Source: an uncultured Eggerthellaceae bacterium
GTDB lineage: Bacteria; Actinomycetota; Coriobacteriia; Coriobacteriales; Eggerthellaceae
NCBI GenBank assembly: GCA_910588095.1
Contig: CAJUQH010000017.1
Coordinates: forward strand, 1 to 49,216
Length of the DNA stretch: 49,216 bases
Reading direction: 5' to 3'
In this document: positions 16,133 to 23,971 of the stretch, piece after piece
Layout of the letters: every line of letters starts with the position of its first letter
How positions within the stretch are numbered: position 1 is the stretch's first letter
Made by a program: the position numbers and the translations under genes
The notes under the pieces: generated by a model
The model's input: only the letters and a program-made list of their open reading frames with translations
What the model was told of the DNA's origin: nothing
Databases searched by the model: none

Positions 16133-18757
16133 GTGGGAAACGTATGGCGCGTGCTCAAGCGCGACGTGCGGCGCTTGCTCAAGGTGCCACCGGCCTTGGT
16201 GGTCATCTTGGCCTTGCTCATCCTGCCCTCGGCCTACACCTGGTACAACGTCATCGGCTTCTGGAACCCTTACGACAACACCGGCAACCTGCGCGTATGC
16301 GTGGTCAACAACGACGAAGGGGCCTCCACCGACCTGACCGGGCCCCTGCGCGTGGGCGACCAGATAGTGAACGAGCTGCAGAAGAACCACCAGCTCGACT
16401 GGGAGTTCGTCGACCTCGACACCGCCATGGCCCAGGTGCAGTCGGGCCAGAGCTACGCCGCCTTCGTCATACCGAGCGACTTCACCGCCAACTTGCTCAC
16501 GCTGGCATCGGGCGACTTCACCCAGCCGACGCTGGACTATTACGTGAACGAGAAGCTAGGGCCCGTGTCGCCCAAGATAACCGACACCGGCGCCAGCACG
16601 CTGGACGAGACCATAAACTCCACCTTCGTCACCACGGTGAGCAAGGTGGCCGCGCAGGCCATCGATGACACGCTGGCCGAGTCGTATGGCGACCTGCTGG
16701 CGCTGCAAGGGCGCGCAGGCACCAAGCTGCTCGATGCGTCGCAGGCGGTCGCCGAAGGGCGCGCGGCCCTGGGCGATATGCGCGCCGCCACCGAAGGGGC
16801 GCTGGCGCAGGCAGGCAAGGCCCGCGAAGGGCTCGACGGCGCGCGGGCCAGCGCCGACGAGGCGGCCGAGGCGCTGACCACCATCGCCCAGCTGACCGCC
16901 CAGCTGCAGAAGGGCCTCACCGACTTCTCCGCCACGGCCATGCCCGCCGTGAACCAGGGCCTCATGGCCTTCTCGCGCATGAGCGCCCAGGCCAACGCCG
17001 CCGTGGGCGATGCCGTGGCTGCCGTGCACGAGACCCAGGGCAACGTCAACGCCTCGGTGGCCCAAGCCCGCGCCGTCGTCGACAACAACAAGGCCATCAT
17101 CGCCGAGCTCAAGGCCTTGAGCGGCGCGGTGACCGACCCCACCCAGAAACAGGCCATCGAGCAAGCCATCGCCTCGCTCGAGGCCGCCAACGCCACCGCC
17201 GAGGCGACGCTCGCGAACCTGGAGAGCCTGAGCGCCGACATCGACGCCACGGCCAGCGCCGTCGACCAAGCCTCCAATGCCTTCAACGATGCCGCCCAGA
17301 AGGCCTCCACCGAGGCCCAAGGCTATGCCGACGTCCTGTTCGGCCAGACGCTGCCCGCCGTGAGCAACGGGTTGGCCCAGCTCAGCCATGCCTCGGCCTC
17401 CATGGCCCAAGCCGTGGGCAGCAACCAGGCGCTCATCGGCCAGGCCGATCCGGTGCTGGCCCAGCTGGAATCCACCCTGCGCACCGCCAACGAGGCCCTG
17501 GGGCAGACCGATGGCATCCTGGCCAGCCTGGAAGAAGGACTCGGGCTCGTGCGCACCGACGTGATGGCGCTCTCGGCCTCCGACACGCTCGAGCAGGTGT
17601 TCGGCGAGGATGGCCTGGACGCCGGCGACATCGCCGACTTCATGGGTGCGCCCACCCAGCTGCGCACCGAGCAGCTCTACCCCCTGAACGCCTACGGCGC
17701 GGCCATGGCACCGCTGTTCATGAACCTCACCTTCTGGATCGGGGCCTTCATGCTCATGGTCATACTGAAGCAAGAGGTGGACGCCCAGGGCATCGAGCGG
17801 CTGACCATCACCCAGCGCTATCTGGGGCGCTTCCTGCTGCTGGCCGCCATGGTGGTGCTGCAAGCGGTCATCTGCTGCGCCGGCGTGCTGGCCATAGGGG
17901 TGCAGGCCGTCAGCCCCGTGGCGCTGTTCGCGGCTGCCATCGTGGCGTCGCTCGCGTACCTGAGCATCATCTTCGCGCTGTCGGTGACGCTGCAGCACAT
18001 CGGCAAAGGCATCTGCATCGTGCTGGTGTTCGCCCAGATCCCCGGCGCTACCGGCCTGTACCCCATCGAGATGACGTCGGGGTTCTTCCAGGCGGTCTAC
18101 CCGCTTCTGCCCTTCACCTACGGCATCGGCGCCATGCGCGAGGCCATCTGCGGCTTCTACGGCGCGCAGTACGCCACCGACCTGGCGGTGCTGGCGCTGT
18201 TCTTCACGCTGTTCATGGCCCTGGGCATCGTGTTCCGCCCGCTGCTGGCCAACGTGAACCGCATGGTGGCGCGCCAGATACGCCAAAGCGGCATCTTCAA
18301 CGGCGAGGACGTCGAGATCCCCCAGCGCCGCTATCGCCTGACCCAGGTGGTGCGCGCCCTGGCCGACAAGGACGAGTACCGCGCGGCGCTCGAGCGGCGC
18401 TACGAGCGGTTCACGCGGCTGTACCCGAAGCTCATCCGCGGGGCCATCGTGGGAAGCATCGCCGTGCCGGTGGTGCTCACGGTGGCGCTGGCGCTCTCGC
18501 CAGCGGGCAAGGTGGTACTGCTCACCGCATGGCTGGCCTGGTTCGCCATCATCATCGTGTTCTTGGTGGTGGTGGAGAGCCTGCGCTACAGCATCGAGCG
18601 GCAGATGCGCCTCGACCGCATGTCCGACGAGCAGCTGCGCACGCTGTACCGCTCGCGCCAGGCCATGGGCAAGCCCGATGACGGCTCGTCGGCCGCCGTC
18701 GCAGCCGCTGGCACGCTCGCCCCAGAGCCTGGGGAAGGGGGCGGCCATGAAGCCTAG
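16133..18757 (+). CDS. YhgE/Pip-domain membrane protein, first of a pair
   Basis: An 874-residue protein of the YhgE/Pip (phage infection protein) family. The N-terminus GNVWRVLKRDVRRLL leads into one helix (about 20-40), followed by the conserved extracytoplasmic segment with WYNV and NPYDNTGNL. A long Ala-rich helical region (about 180-500) is probably coiled coil. Then come an ABC-2-like membrane domain of about six helices with FTYGIGAMREAICG, and an additional two-helix tail. The start was placed at GTG 16133 because GGGGAAGG lies 5 nt upstream and the family N-terminus begins there; ATG 16034 lies upstream of any good site. It overlaps the next paralogue by 11 nt. The family includes type VII-secretion-linked and phage-receptor proteins; the function here is not established. 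Confidence 0.85.
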   Translation: MGNVWRVLKRDVRRLLKVPPALVVILALLILPSAYTWYNVIGFWNPYDNTGNLRVCVVNNDEGASTDLTGPLRVGDQIVNELQKNHQLDWEFVDLDTAMAQVQSGQSYAAFVIPSDFTANLLTLASGDFTQPTLDYYVNEKLGPVSPKITDTGASTLDETINSTFVTTVSKVAAQAIDDTLAESYGDLLALQGRAGTKLLDASQAVAEGRAALGDMRAATEGALAQAGKAREGLDGARASADEAAEALTTIAQLTAQLQKGLTDFSATAMPAVNQGLMAFSRMSAQANAAVGDAVAAVHETQGNVNASVAQARAVVDNNKAIIAELKALSGAVTDPTQKQAIEQAIASLEAANATAEATLANLESLSADIDATASAVDQASNAFNDAAQKASTEAQGYADVLFGQTLPAVSNGLAQLSHASASMAQAVGSNQALIGQADPVLAQLESTLRTANEALGQTDGILASLEEGLGLVRTDVMALSASDTLEQVFGEDGLDAGDIADFMGAPTQLRTEQLYPLNAYGAAMAPLFMNLTFWIGAFMLMVILKQEVDAQGIERLTITQRYLGRFLLLAAMVVLQAVICCAGVLAIGVQAVSPVALFAAAIVASLAYLSIIFALSVTLQHIGKGICIVLVFAQIPGATGLYPIEMTSGFFQAVYPLLPFTYGIGAMREAICGFYGAQYATDLAVLALFFTLFMALGIVFRPLLANVNRMVARQIRQSGIFNGEDVEIPQRRYRLTQVVRALADKDEYRAALERRYERFTRLYPKLIRGAIVGSIAVPVVLTVALALSPAGKVVLLTAWLAWFAIIIVFLVVVESLRYSIERQMRLDRMSDEQLRTLYRSRQAMGKPDDGSSAAVAAAGTLAPEPGEGGGHEA

Positions 18758-21062
18758 GGCTGCCTTCGGCGCCGCCGTGCGCGGCAACCTCGCCACCATG
18801 GCGCGGCTGTTCCGCAACGACTTCCGCCACCTGTTCGCCAACGTGGTGAGCTGCATCATCACCGTGGGGCTCATCATCATGCCCTCGATATTCGCCTGGT
18901 ACAACATCCTGGCCTGTTGGGACGTGTTCGACAACACCGGCAACCTCACCGTAGCCGTGGCCAACACCGACCAGGGCTACGAGAGCGACCTGGTGCCGCT
19001 GCGCGTGAACGTGGGCGAGCAGGTGGTGGCCGCCCTGCGCGCGAACGACCAGATAGATTGGACCTTCACCGACGAGGCCGATGCCGTGGACGGCGCGCGG
19101 TCGGGGCGCTACTATGCCGCCGTGGTCATCCCGCCCGACTTCAGCCGCGACATGCTGACCTTCTACGCCGACGACGTGCAGCACGCCCAGGTGGTCTACT
19201 ACGCCAACGAGAAGAAGAACGCCATCGCGCCGAAGATCACCGACCAGGGCGCCGACACGGTGGCCTACCAGATAAACGAGGTGTTCGTCGAGACGCTGGC
19301 CGAGATCGGCCTGAGCATAGCCGAGGCGTTCTCGTCCTACGCGGAAAGCTCGGGGCTCGAAGGGCGCATCGGAGCGCTGGCGGCTCACGTGGACGCCGTC
19401 GCCGACGAGATGGAGTCCATGGGCGCGGTGCTGGGCCTCTACGGCCAGCTGGTGGGGTCGGCCCAGGGGCTGGTGGATGAGTCGGCAGCGCTCGTGCAAT
19501 CGGCGCGCGGCCAAGCCGACCAGGCCGGCGCGCTGGCTACGGAAGGGGCCGCTGGGGCAGCGAGCATCGTGGATGCGCTCGGGAAGTCGGGCGATGCGCT
19601 GGGGGATGCGCTGGATGCGTGCAGCGGCAGCTTCGATGCCGTGGCCGATGCCGCCGACCAGCTGTTCGACACGGCCTCGAGCCAGGCCAGCAACGCCGCC
19701 GGGCGCCTGCGCACCCAAGCCGACGCCATCGACGGCCAAGCGAGCGCCACCCAGGGCGTCGTGAGCTCGCTCGAGGCGCTGAAGGGATCGCTGCCGGCCG
19801 ACCAGCAGGCGGCGGTGCAAGCCGCCATCGACCAGCTGAACGCCACCATAGGCCTGATGGAGGCCATGAGCGCCAGCCTGCGCCAGAGCGCTGATGCCCT
19901 CGACCAGGGCACCGCCGACATAGCCGCCAACCGCGACGAGGTGAAGCGCCTGGCCGACGAGGCCAAGCAGAGCCTGGCCCAAGCCAAGGCCGACTACGAG
20001 GCCAACGTGGCCCCGGCCCTGGCTAACTTGAGCCGCTACGCGTCGGACCTGGCAGCGTCGCTCGAAGCCAGCAAGGGCAAGCTCGATGGTGCCAGCAGCA
20101 CGTTGGCTTCGGCGGTGGGCTCGGCCCAAGGGCTGCTGTCGGGGCCAGCCAGCCGCATCGATGCCATGGAGGCCAGCTTGTCCGAGGCAGCCAGCGAGCT
20201 GCATCAGGTGGCACGCGACATCAACGAGGCGCTGGCCAGCGGCAGCACCGAGCAGCTGCGCCAGGTGCTCGGCGCCGACGTGCAGGGGCTCGCCCGCGCC
20301 ATGGCCGCCCCCGTGGGCATCGAGCGCACGGCCGTGTTCCCGGCTGACAACTTCGGCTCGGCCATGGCGCCGCTCTACACCACGCTGGCCCTGTTCATAG
20401 GCGCGCTGCTCATACTCGTGGTGGTGAAGCCCACCGTTTCCGGGCGCGCCCTGCGCGACCTGGAGGAAGCCGGCGAGGGTGCTGCGGGCCCGGGCGACGC
20501 GGCTGGCGCAGCCGCCACCGCCGCTGCGACCCCCGCACCCGCCGCACCCGCCGCACCCGCGCCTCACGTGCTGTTCCTCGGGCGCTTCGGCGCCATGGCG
20601 TTCCTGTCGCTGGCCCAGTCGACGGTCATGGCGCTGGGCAACATGCTGTTCTTGCAGGTGCAGGTGGCCAATCCCGTGCTGCTTATGCTGTGCTTCTGGT
20701 TCGCCGGGCTCGTGTTCACGTTCATCATCTACGCGCTAGTGGCCGCCTTCGCCAACCTGGGCAAGGCCATCGCCGTGCTGCTGCTCATCGTGCAGGTGAC
20801 CGGCTGCGGCGGCTCGTTCCCCTTGCAGATACTGCCTGGCTTCGTGCAGGCCGTGAGCCCCTGGCTGCCGGCCACCCACGTGGTCAATGCCATGCGCGAG
20901 GCCATGTTCGGCACCTATCAGCTGGATTACTGGGTGCAGATGGGTCAGCTGGCGCTATTCCTGGTGCCCGCGGCGCTCATCGGGCTGGTGCTGCGCAAGC
21001 CGCTCGCGCGCTTCATGGCGTGGTACGTCGAGAAAGTGGAAAGCTCCCACGTGGTAGGCTGA
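18747..21062 (+). CDS. YhgE/Pip-domain membrane protein, second of a pair
   Basis: A 771-residue paralogue of the preceding protein with the same plan: basic N-terminus (RNDFRHLFANVV), a single helix, WYNI and VFDNTGNL motifs, a long Ala/Ser-rich helical stalk (about 180-530), a Pro-Ala linker (APAAPAAPAP), and a C-terminal membrane domain with ATHVVNAMREAMFG. The start at ATG 18747 has GGGGGCGG upstream and overlaps the first gene by 11 nt, so the two are translationally coupled and may form a heteromer (inference). It lacks the extra C-terminal tail of its partner. No ATPase or ESX genes are adjacent. Confidence 0.85.
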   Translation: MKPRAAFGAAVRGNLATMARLFRNDFRHLFANVVSCIITVGLIIMPSIFAWYNILACWDVFDNTGNLTVAVANTDQGYESDLVPLRVNVGEQVVAALRANDQIDWTFTDEADAVDGARSGRYYAAVVIPPDFSRDMLTFYADDVQHAQVVYYANEKKNAIAPKITDQGADTVAYQINEVFVETLAEIGLSIAEAFSSYAESSGLEGRIGALAAHVDAVADEMESMGAVLGLYGQLVGSAQGLVDESAALVQSARGQADQAGALATEGAAGAASIVDALGKSGDALGDALDACSGSFDAVADAADQLFDTASSQASNAAGRLRTQADAIDGQASATQGVVSSLEALKGSLPADQQAAVQAAIDQLNATIGLMEAMSASLRQSADALDQGTADIAANRDEVKRLADEAKQSLAQAKADYEANVAPALANLSRYASDLAASLEASKGKLDGASSTLASAVGSAQGLLSGPASRIDAMEASLSEAASELHQVARDINEALASGSTEQLRQVLGADVQGLARAMAAPVGIERTAVFPADNFGSAMAPLYTTLALFIGALLILVVVKPTVSGRALRDLEEAGEGAAGPGDAAGAAATAAATPAPAAPAAPAPHVLFLGRFGAMAFLSLAQSTVMALGNMLFLQVQVANPVLLMLCFWFAGLVFTFIIYALVAAFANLGKAIAVLLLIVQVTGCGGSFPLQILPGFVQAVSPWLPATHVVNAMREAMFGTYQLDYWVQMGQLALFLVPAALIGLVLRKPLARFMAWYVEKVESSHVVG

Positions 21063-21077
21063 TTGCTGTCATTTTTC

Positions 21078-21139
21078 TTGCAAAACACTAGTTATAATCC
21101 TTGCAAAACACTAGTTGAGTTTTATGCAAAACACTCATT
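21078..21139 (+). repeat. Three 16-bp iterons with 23-bp period
   Basis: TTGCAAAACACTAGTT occurs at 21078 and 21101, and a variant ATGCAAAACACTCATT at 21124, so the unit-to-unit distance is exactly 23 bp twice. TATAAT at 21093-21098 overlaps the end of unit 1. The array ends 18 bp before the AAA/DUF4143 start codon and could be an operator or replication-type iteron. Confidence 0.8.
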
Positions 21140-21157
21140 GGAAACCGAGGGCCAATC

Positions 21158-21954
21158 ATGGCGCGTGGAAGAAAGTACATACCTCGCATATCTGATGCGC
21201 TTCTAGAGCACTACCTTTCCACATTCGGCGCAGTGGTCATCGAAGGCCCGAAATGGTGCGGAAAGACCACTTCCGCCGCACGCAAAGCTCGCTCCGGGCT
21301 CCGGCTCGCCGACCCTGCGAACAACCATCAGAATCGGCGCCTTGCTGAGCTCAACACCAAATACGCTTTAGAAGGTGTCCGACCCCGGCTCATCGATGAA
21401 TGGCAAGAAGTCCCTGCAATCTGGGATGCCGTGCGCTACGAGTGCGACCAGGCCCATGGCGCCCCAGGACAGTTTCTGCTCACCGGCTCGGCCACCCCGC
21501 ACAAGAACGCCCAGCCGACCCATAGCGGCGCAGGACGGTTCGGGCGCGTCCGCATGGATACCCTGACCCTCGCCGAGCAGGGCATATCTTCCAAAGCCAC
21601 TTCTCTGGCAAGCCTTTTTGCAGGAAGCGAGCCCCAAGGTGCCTCAAAGCTGAGCCTTGAGGACATAGCGGACATCGTCTGCAAGGGGGGCTGACCGGTG
21701 ACCACGACGCAAGCGACCTTGAAGTTGACTTGATAGTTCAAGCCGCCAATGGCGTCTGGGGGGCTTTCGAGGTCAAGCTCGGCAGCGCCCAAGAAGACAA
21801 AGCAGCCAAGAATCTCGTGCGCCTTGAGAAGAAGCTTACCGAACGCGGCGAGCAACCCCCCGCTGTAAAAGCGGTCATCGTAGGCGTAGGCGCTGTTGCT
21901 CATACCCGCGATGACGGTGTGGCGGTGATCCCGCTCGACACTTTGGCACCCTAA
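21158..21954 (+). pseudogene. Decayed AAA/DUF4143 ATPase
   Basis: The 5' part (178 codons, 21158-21694) has the Walker A-like GPKWCGKTT, a Walker B-like LIDEW, and the AAA_14 motif LLTGSATP. It stops at TGA right after IADIVCKGG, where intact family members continue for roughly another 200 residues. The characteristic C-terminal part (EVDLIVQAANGVWGAFEVKLG, then LDTLAP) follows at once in the -1 frame and runs to 21954. An internal deletion of most of the DUF4143 domain plus a frameshift next to a six-G run explains this. The intact family is widespread, of poorly known function, and usually solitary. The iterons upstream may be its regulatory region. Confidence 0.8.
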
Positions 21955-22120
21955 ATAAAAGGCCATGAATCGCTAAAGGCAGCCGCATGAGACGGTGCCG
22001 ATGGCGCCGCTTGCATAGCCGCCATCATGCTGGCGGCTGGCACAACCGTCCGCACCGTCGCCCCGCGCCCGCCAGCCCCTCCACAGAATGCCCGCAAACG
22101 GGGCGCAGCCTGGGGCGCTC

Positions 22121-22129
22121 TGCTAGAAT
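22121..22129 (+). promoter_or_regulatory. pgi promoter (extended -10)
   Basis: TGC-TAGAAT with no clear -35. The predicted transcript starts near 22136, just before the leader hairpin at 22145. The rest of the 242-bp gap after the pseudogene shows no gene. Confidence 0.45.
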
Positions 22130-22144
22130 GGCCGTAACGCGAAC

Positions 22145-22172
22145 AAGGCGCCGGACATAGGCCCGGCGCCTT
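22145..22172 (+). terminator. Hairpin in the pgi leader
   Basis: AAGGCGCCGG and CCGGCGCCTT form a 10-bp perfect stem with an 8-nt loop, followed by a short T-run. It lies 25 nt before the pgi start codon. It could be a terminator for upstream transcription or an attenuator/stabiliser in the pgi leader. Confidence 0.5.
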
Positions 22173-22196
22173 TAGGTTTACCTGGAGGTAGAACCG

Positions 22197-23924
22197 ATGC
22201 TTTCTGGAGACATGGACAAGCTCTACCCGTCCGCCAAGACGCTGGTGCGGGAATGCGTGGCCAGCCGTCTGCATAGCAAAGATGCCACGCTGTACGACTT
22301 CTCGCCCGAGGCCCAGGCCTGCGCCGAGGAGTTCATGGGCTGGGCCGACCTGGCCAGCCAGCCGCCGCTGCCCCTGCGCGACATCCAAGCCTTCGCCGAC
22401 GAAGTGGTGGCCGACGGCATTGAAACCGTGGTGCTCATCGGCCAGGGCGGCTCCACCCAGGCCCCCATGACCATCACCAAGTACAACAAGCCTTCGAGCA
22501 ACCGCGTGCGCTTCCGCACGCTGGACTCCGACTCGCCCGTGCGCATGCGTGCGCTGTTCTCGGAATGCAACCCCGAGCGCACGCTGGTCATCATCTCGTC
22601 GAAGAGCGGCGGCACCATCGAGCCGCGCCTGGCCCTGTGCGCCCTGCGCGCCCAGATGGCCGAAGAGATCGGCGCCGACAACGTGCCGCGCCACCTGGTG
22701 GCCATCACCGACCCCGGCTCCGACCTGCAGAAGCAGGCCGAGGCAGAAGGCTGGCGCGCGGTGTTCCCCGGCGAGCCCACCGTGGGCGGGCGCTTCTCGG
22801 CCCTTTCGGTGTTCGGCCTGCTGCCGGCGGCGCTGGTGGGCATCGACCTCGAAGCGTTCATGGCCCACGCCCTCGACGCCGAGCGCCGCTGCAGCGAAGA
22901 CGCCATCGACAACCCCGCCATCAACCTGGCGGCGTTCCTGTACGACAACTACACGCTGGGGCGCAACAAGTTCTCGTTCCTCACGCCGAAGCGCGGCCGC
23001 GTGCTGGGCCTGTGGATAGAGCAGCTGGTGGCCGAATCGGTGGGCAAGGAAGGCCAAGGCATCCTGCCCAACATCGAGGTGGACTCGCTGCTGCTCACGC
23101 GCGACCCGGGCGACCGCAGCGTCATCATGTACCAGACCCAGACCGACCTGTGGGACGAGCGCCGCAACTTCGAGATGAGCCTGGCCTACATCGACACGGC
23201 CATACCGCGCCAGAACTACCGCATCGACACCGTGGAAGAGCTGGCCGAGCACTTCGTCATGTGGGAGTACGCCATAGCCATGTGCGGCTACCTTATGAAG
23301 GTGTGCCCCTTCGACCAGCCCGACGTAGCCTCGGCCAAAGCCGTGGTGCTGGACATCCTACGCGACGGCCAGCCCGCGCCCGACTACGTGGAGGAGTTCA
23401 CGGCCGACGTGAACATGGGCGAGGTGGAAGTGCGCCAGGCGCCGCTGTTCGACGGCGCAGCCACCCTGCATGACACGCTGCACGCGCTGCTGCGCTCCAT
23501 CGAGCCGGGCGACTTCTTCGCGCTCAACGCGTTCCTGCCGTTCACGGGCGAAGGTCGGCGCGAGGCGCTGGAGTCCATCCGCCACAACGTGGCTGAGCGC
23601 TTCGGCGTGGTGTCGTGCCTGGAAGTGGGCCCGCGCTACCTGCACTCCACTGGCCAGCTGCAGAAGGGCGGCCCGAACTGCGGCGTGTTCCTCATCCTTT
23701 CGGCCGACGAGCTGAAGGACATCCCGCTGCCGCAGGAGGCCGAGTCGCTGGGCGCGCTGGCGAAGGCCCAGGCGTCAGGCGACATGGTTACGCTGGCCGA
23801 CCGCGGCCGGCGCTGCGTGCACCTGCACCTGCCCGACAACTCGGGCACCACGCTGCGCATGCTGCACCAGGTCATCGAAGGCGTCATCGACGAGATAACG
23901 GCCGAGCGCACGCTGGAAGGCTAG
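22197..23924 (+). CDS. pgi: Glucose-6-phosphate isomerase
   Basis: A 575-residue cytosolic enzyme of the PGI family that interconverts glucose 6-phosphate and fructose 6-phosphate in glycolysis and gluconeogenesis. Two SIS subdomains are visible. The phosphate-binding segment IISSKSGGTIEPR and the PGI signature VGGRFSALSVFGLLPAAL follow the N-terminal IGQGGSTQAP, with catalytic-region residues further on. The C-terminal ~150 residues are the longer form seen in PGI or transaldolase-PGI fusions, without the transaldolase half. The start at ATG 22197 follows TGGAGG. It stands 47 bp upstream of hypF on the same strand and may be co-transcribed, though no functional link is evident. Confidence 0.9.
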   Translation: MLSGDMDKLYPSAKTLVRECVASRLHSKDATLYDFSPEAQACAEEFMGWADLASQPPLPLRDIQAFADEVVADGIETVVLIGQGGSTQAPMTITKYNKPSSNRVRFRTLDSDSPVRMRALFSECNPERTLVIISSKSGGTIEPRLALCALRAQMAEEIGADNVPRHLVAITDPGSDLQKQAEAEGWRAVFPGEPTVGGRFSALSVFGLLPAALVGIDLEAFMAHALDAERRCSEDAIDNPAINLAAFLYDNYTLGRNKFSFLTPKRGRVLGLWIEQLVAESVGKEGQGILPNIEVDSLLLTRDPGDRSVIMYQTQTDLWDERRNFEMSLAYIDTAIPRQNYRIDTVEELAEHFVMWEYAIAMCGYLMKVCPFDQPDVASAKAVVLDILRDGQPAPDYVEEFTADVNMGEVEVRQAPLFDGAATLHDTLHALLRSIEPGDFFALNAFLPFTGEGRREALESIRHNVAERFGVVSCLEVGPRYLHSTGQLQKGGPNCGVFLILSADELKDIPLPQEAESLGALAKAQASGDMVTLADRGRRCVHLHLPDNSGTTLRMLHQVIEGVIDEITAERTLEG

Positions 23925-23971
23925 CCCGCGCGCTGGGCGCTGCCCGCCCCGCCGTTCGAGAAAGGCCCGCT

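Noticed and set aside
21078..21139. Short CRISPR-like array
   Set aside because: Only three units, 16 bp each, with 7-bp gaps and no cas genes; this is an iteron or operator layout.
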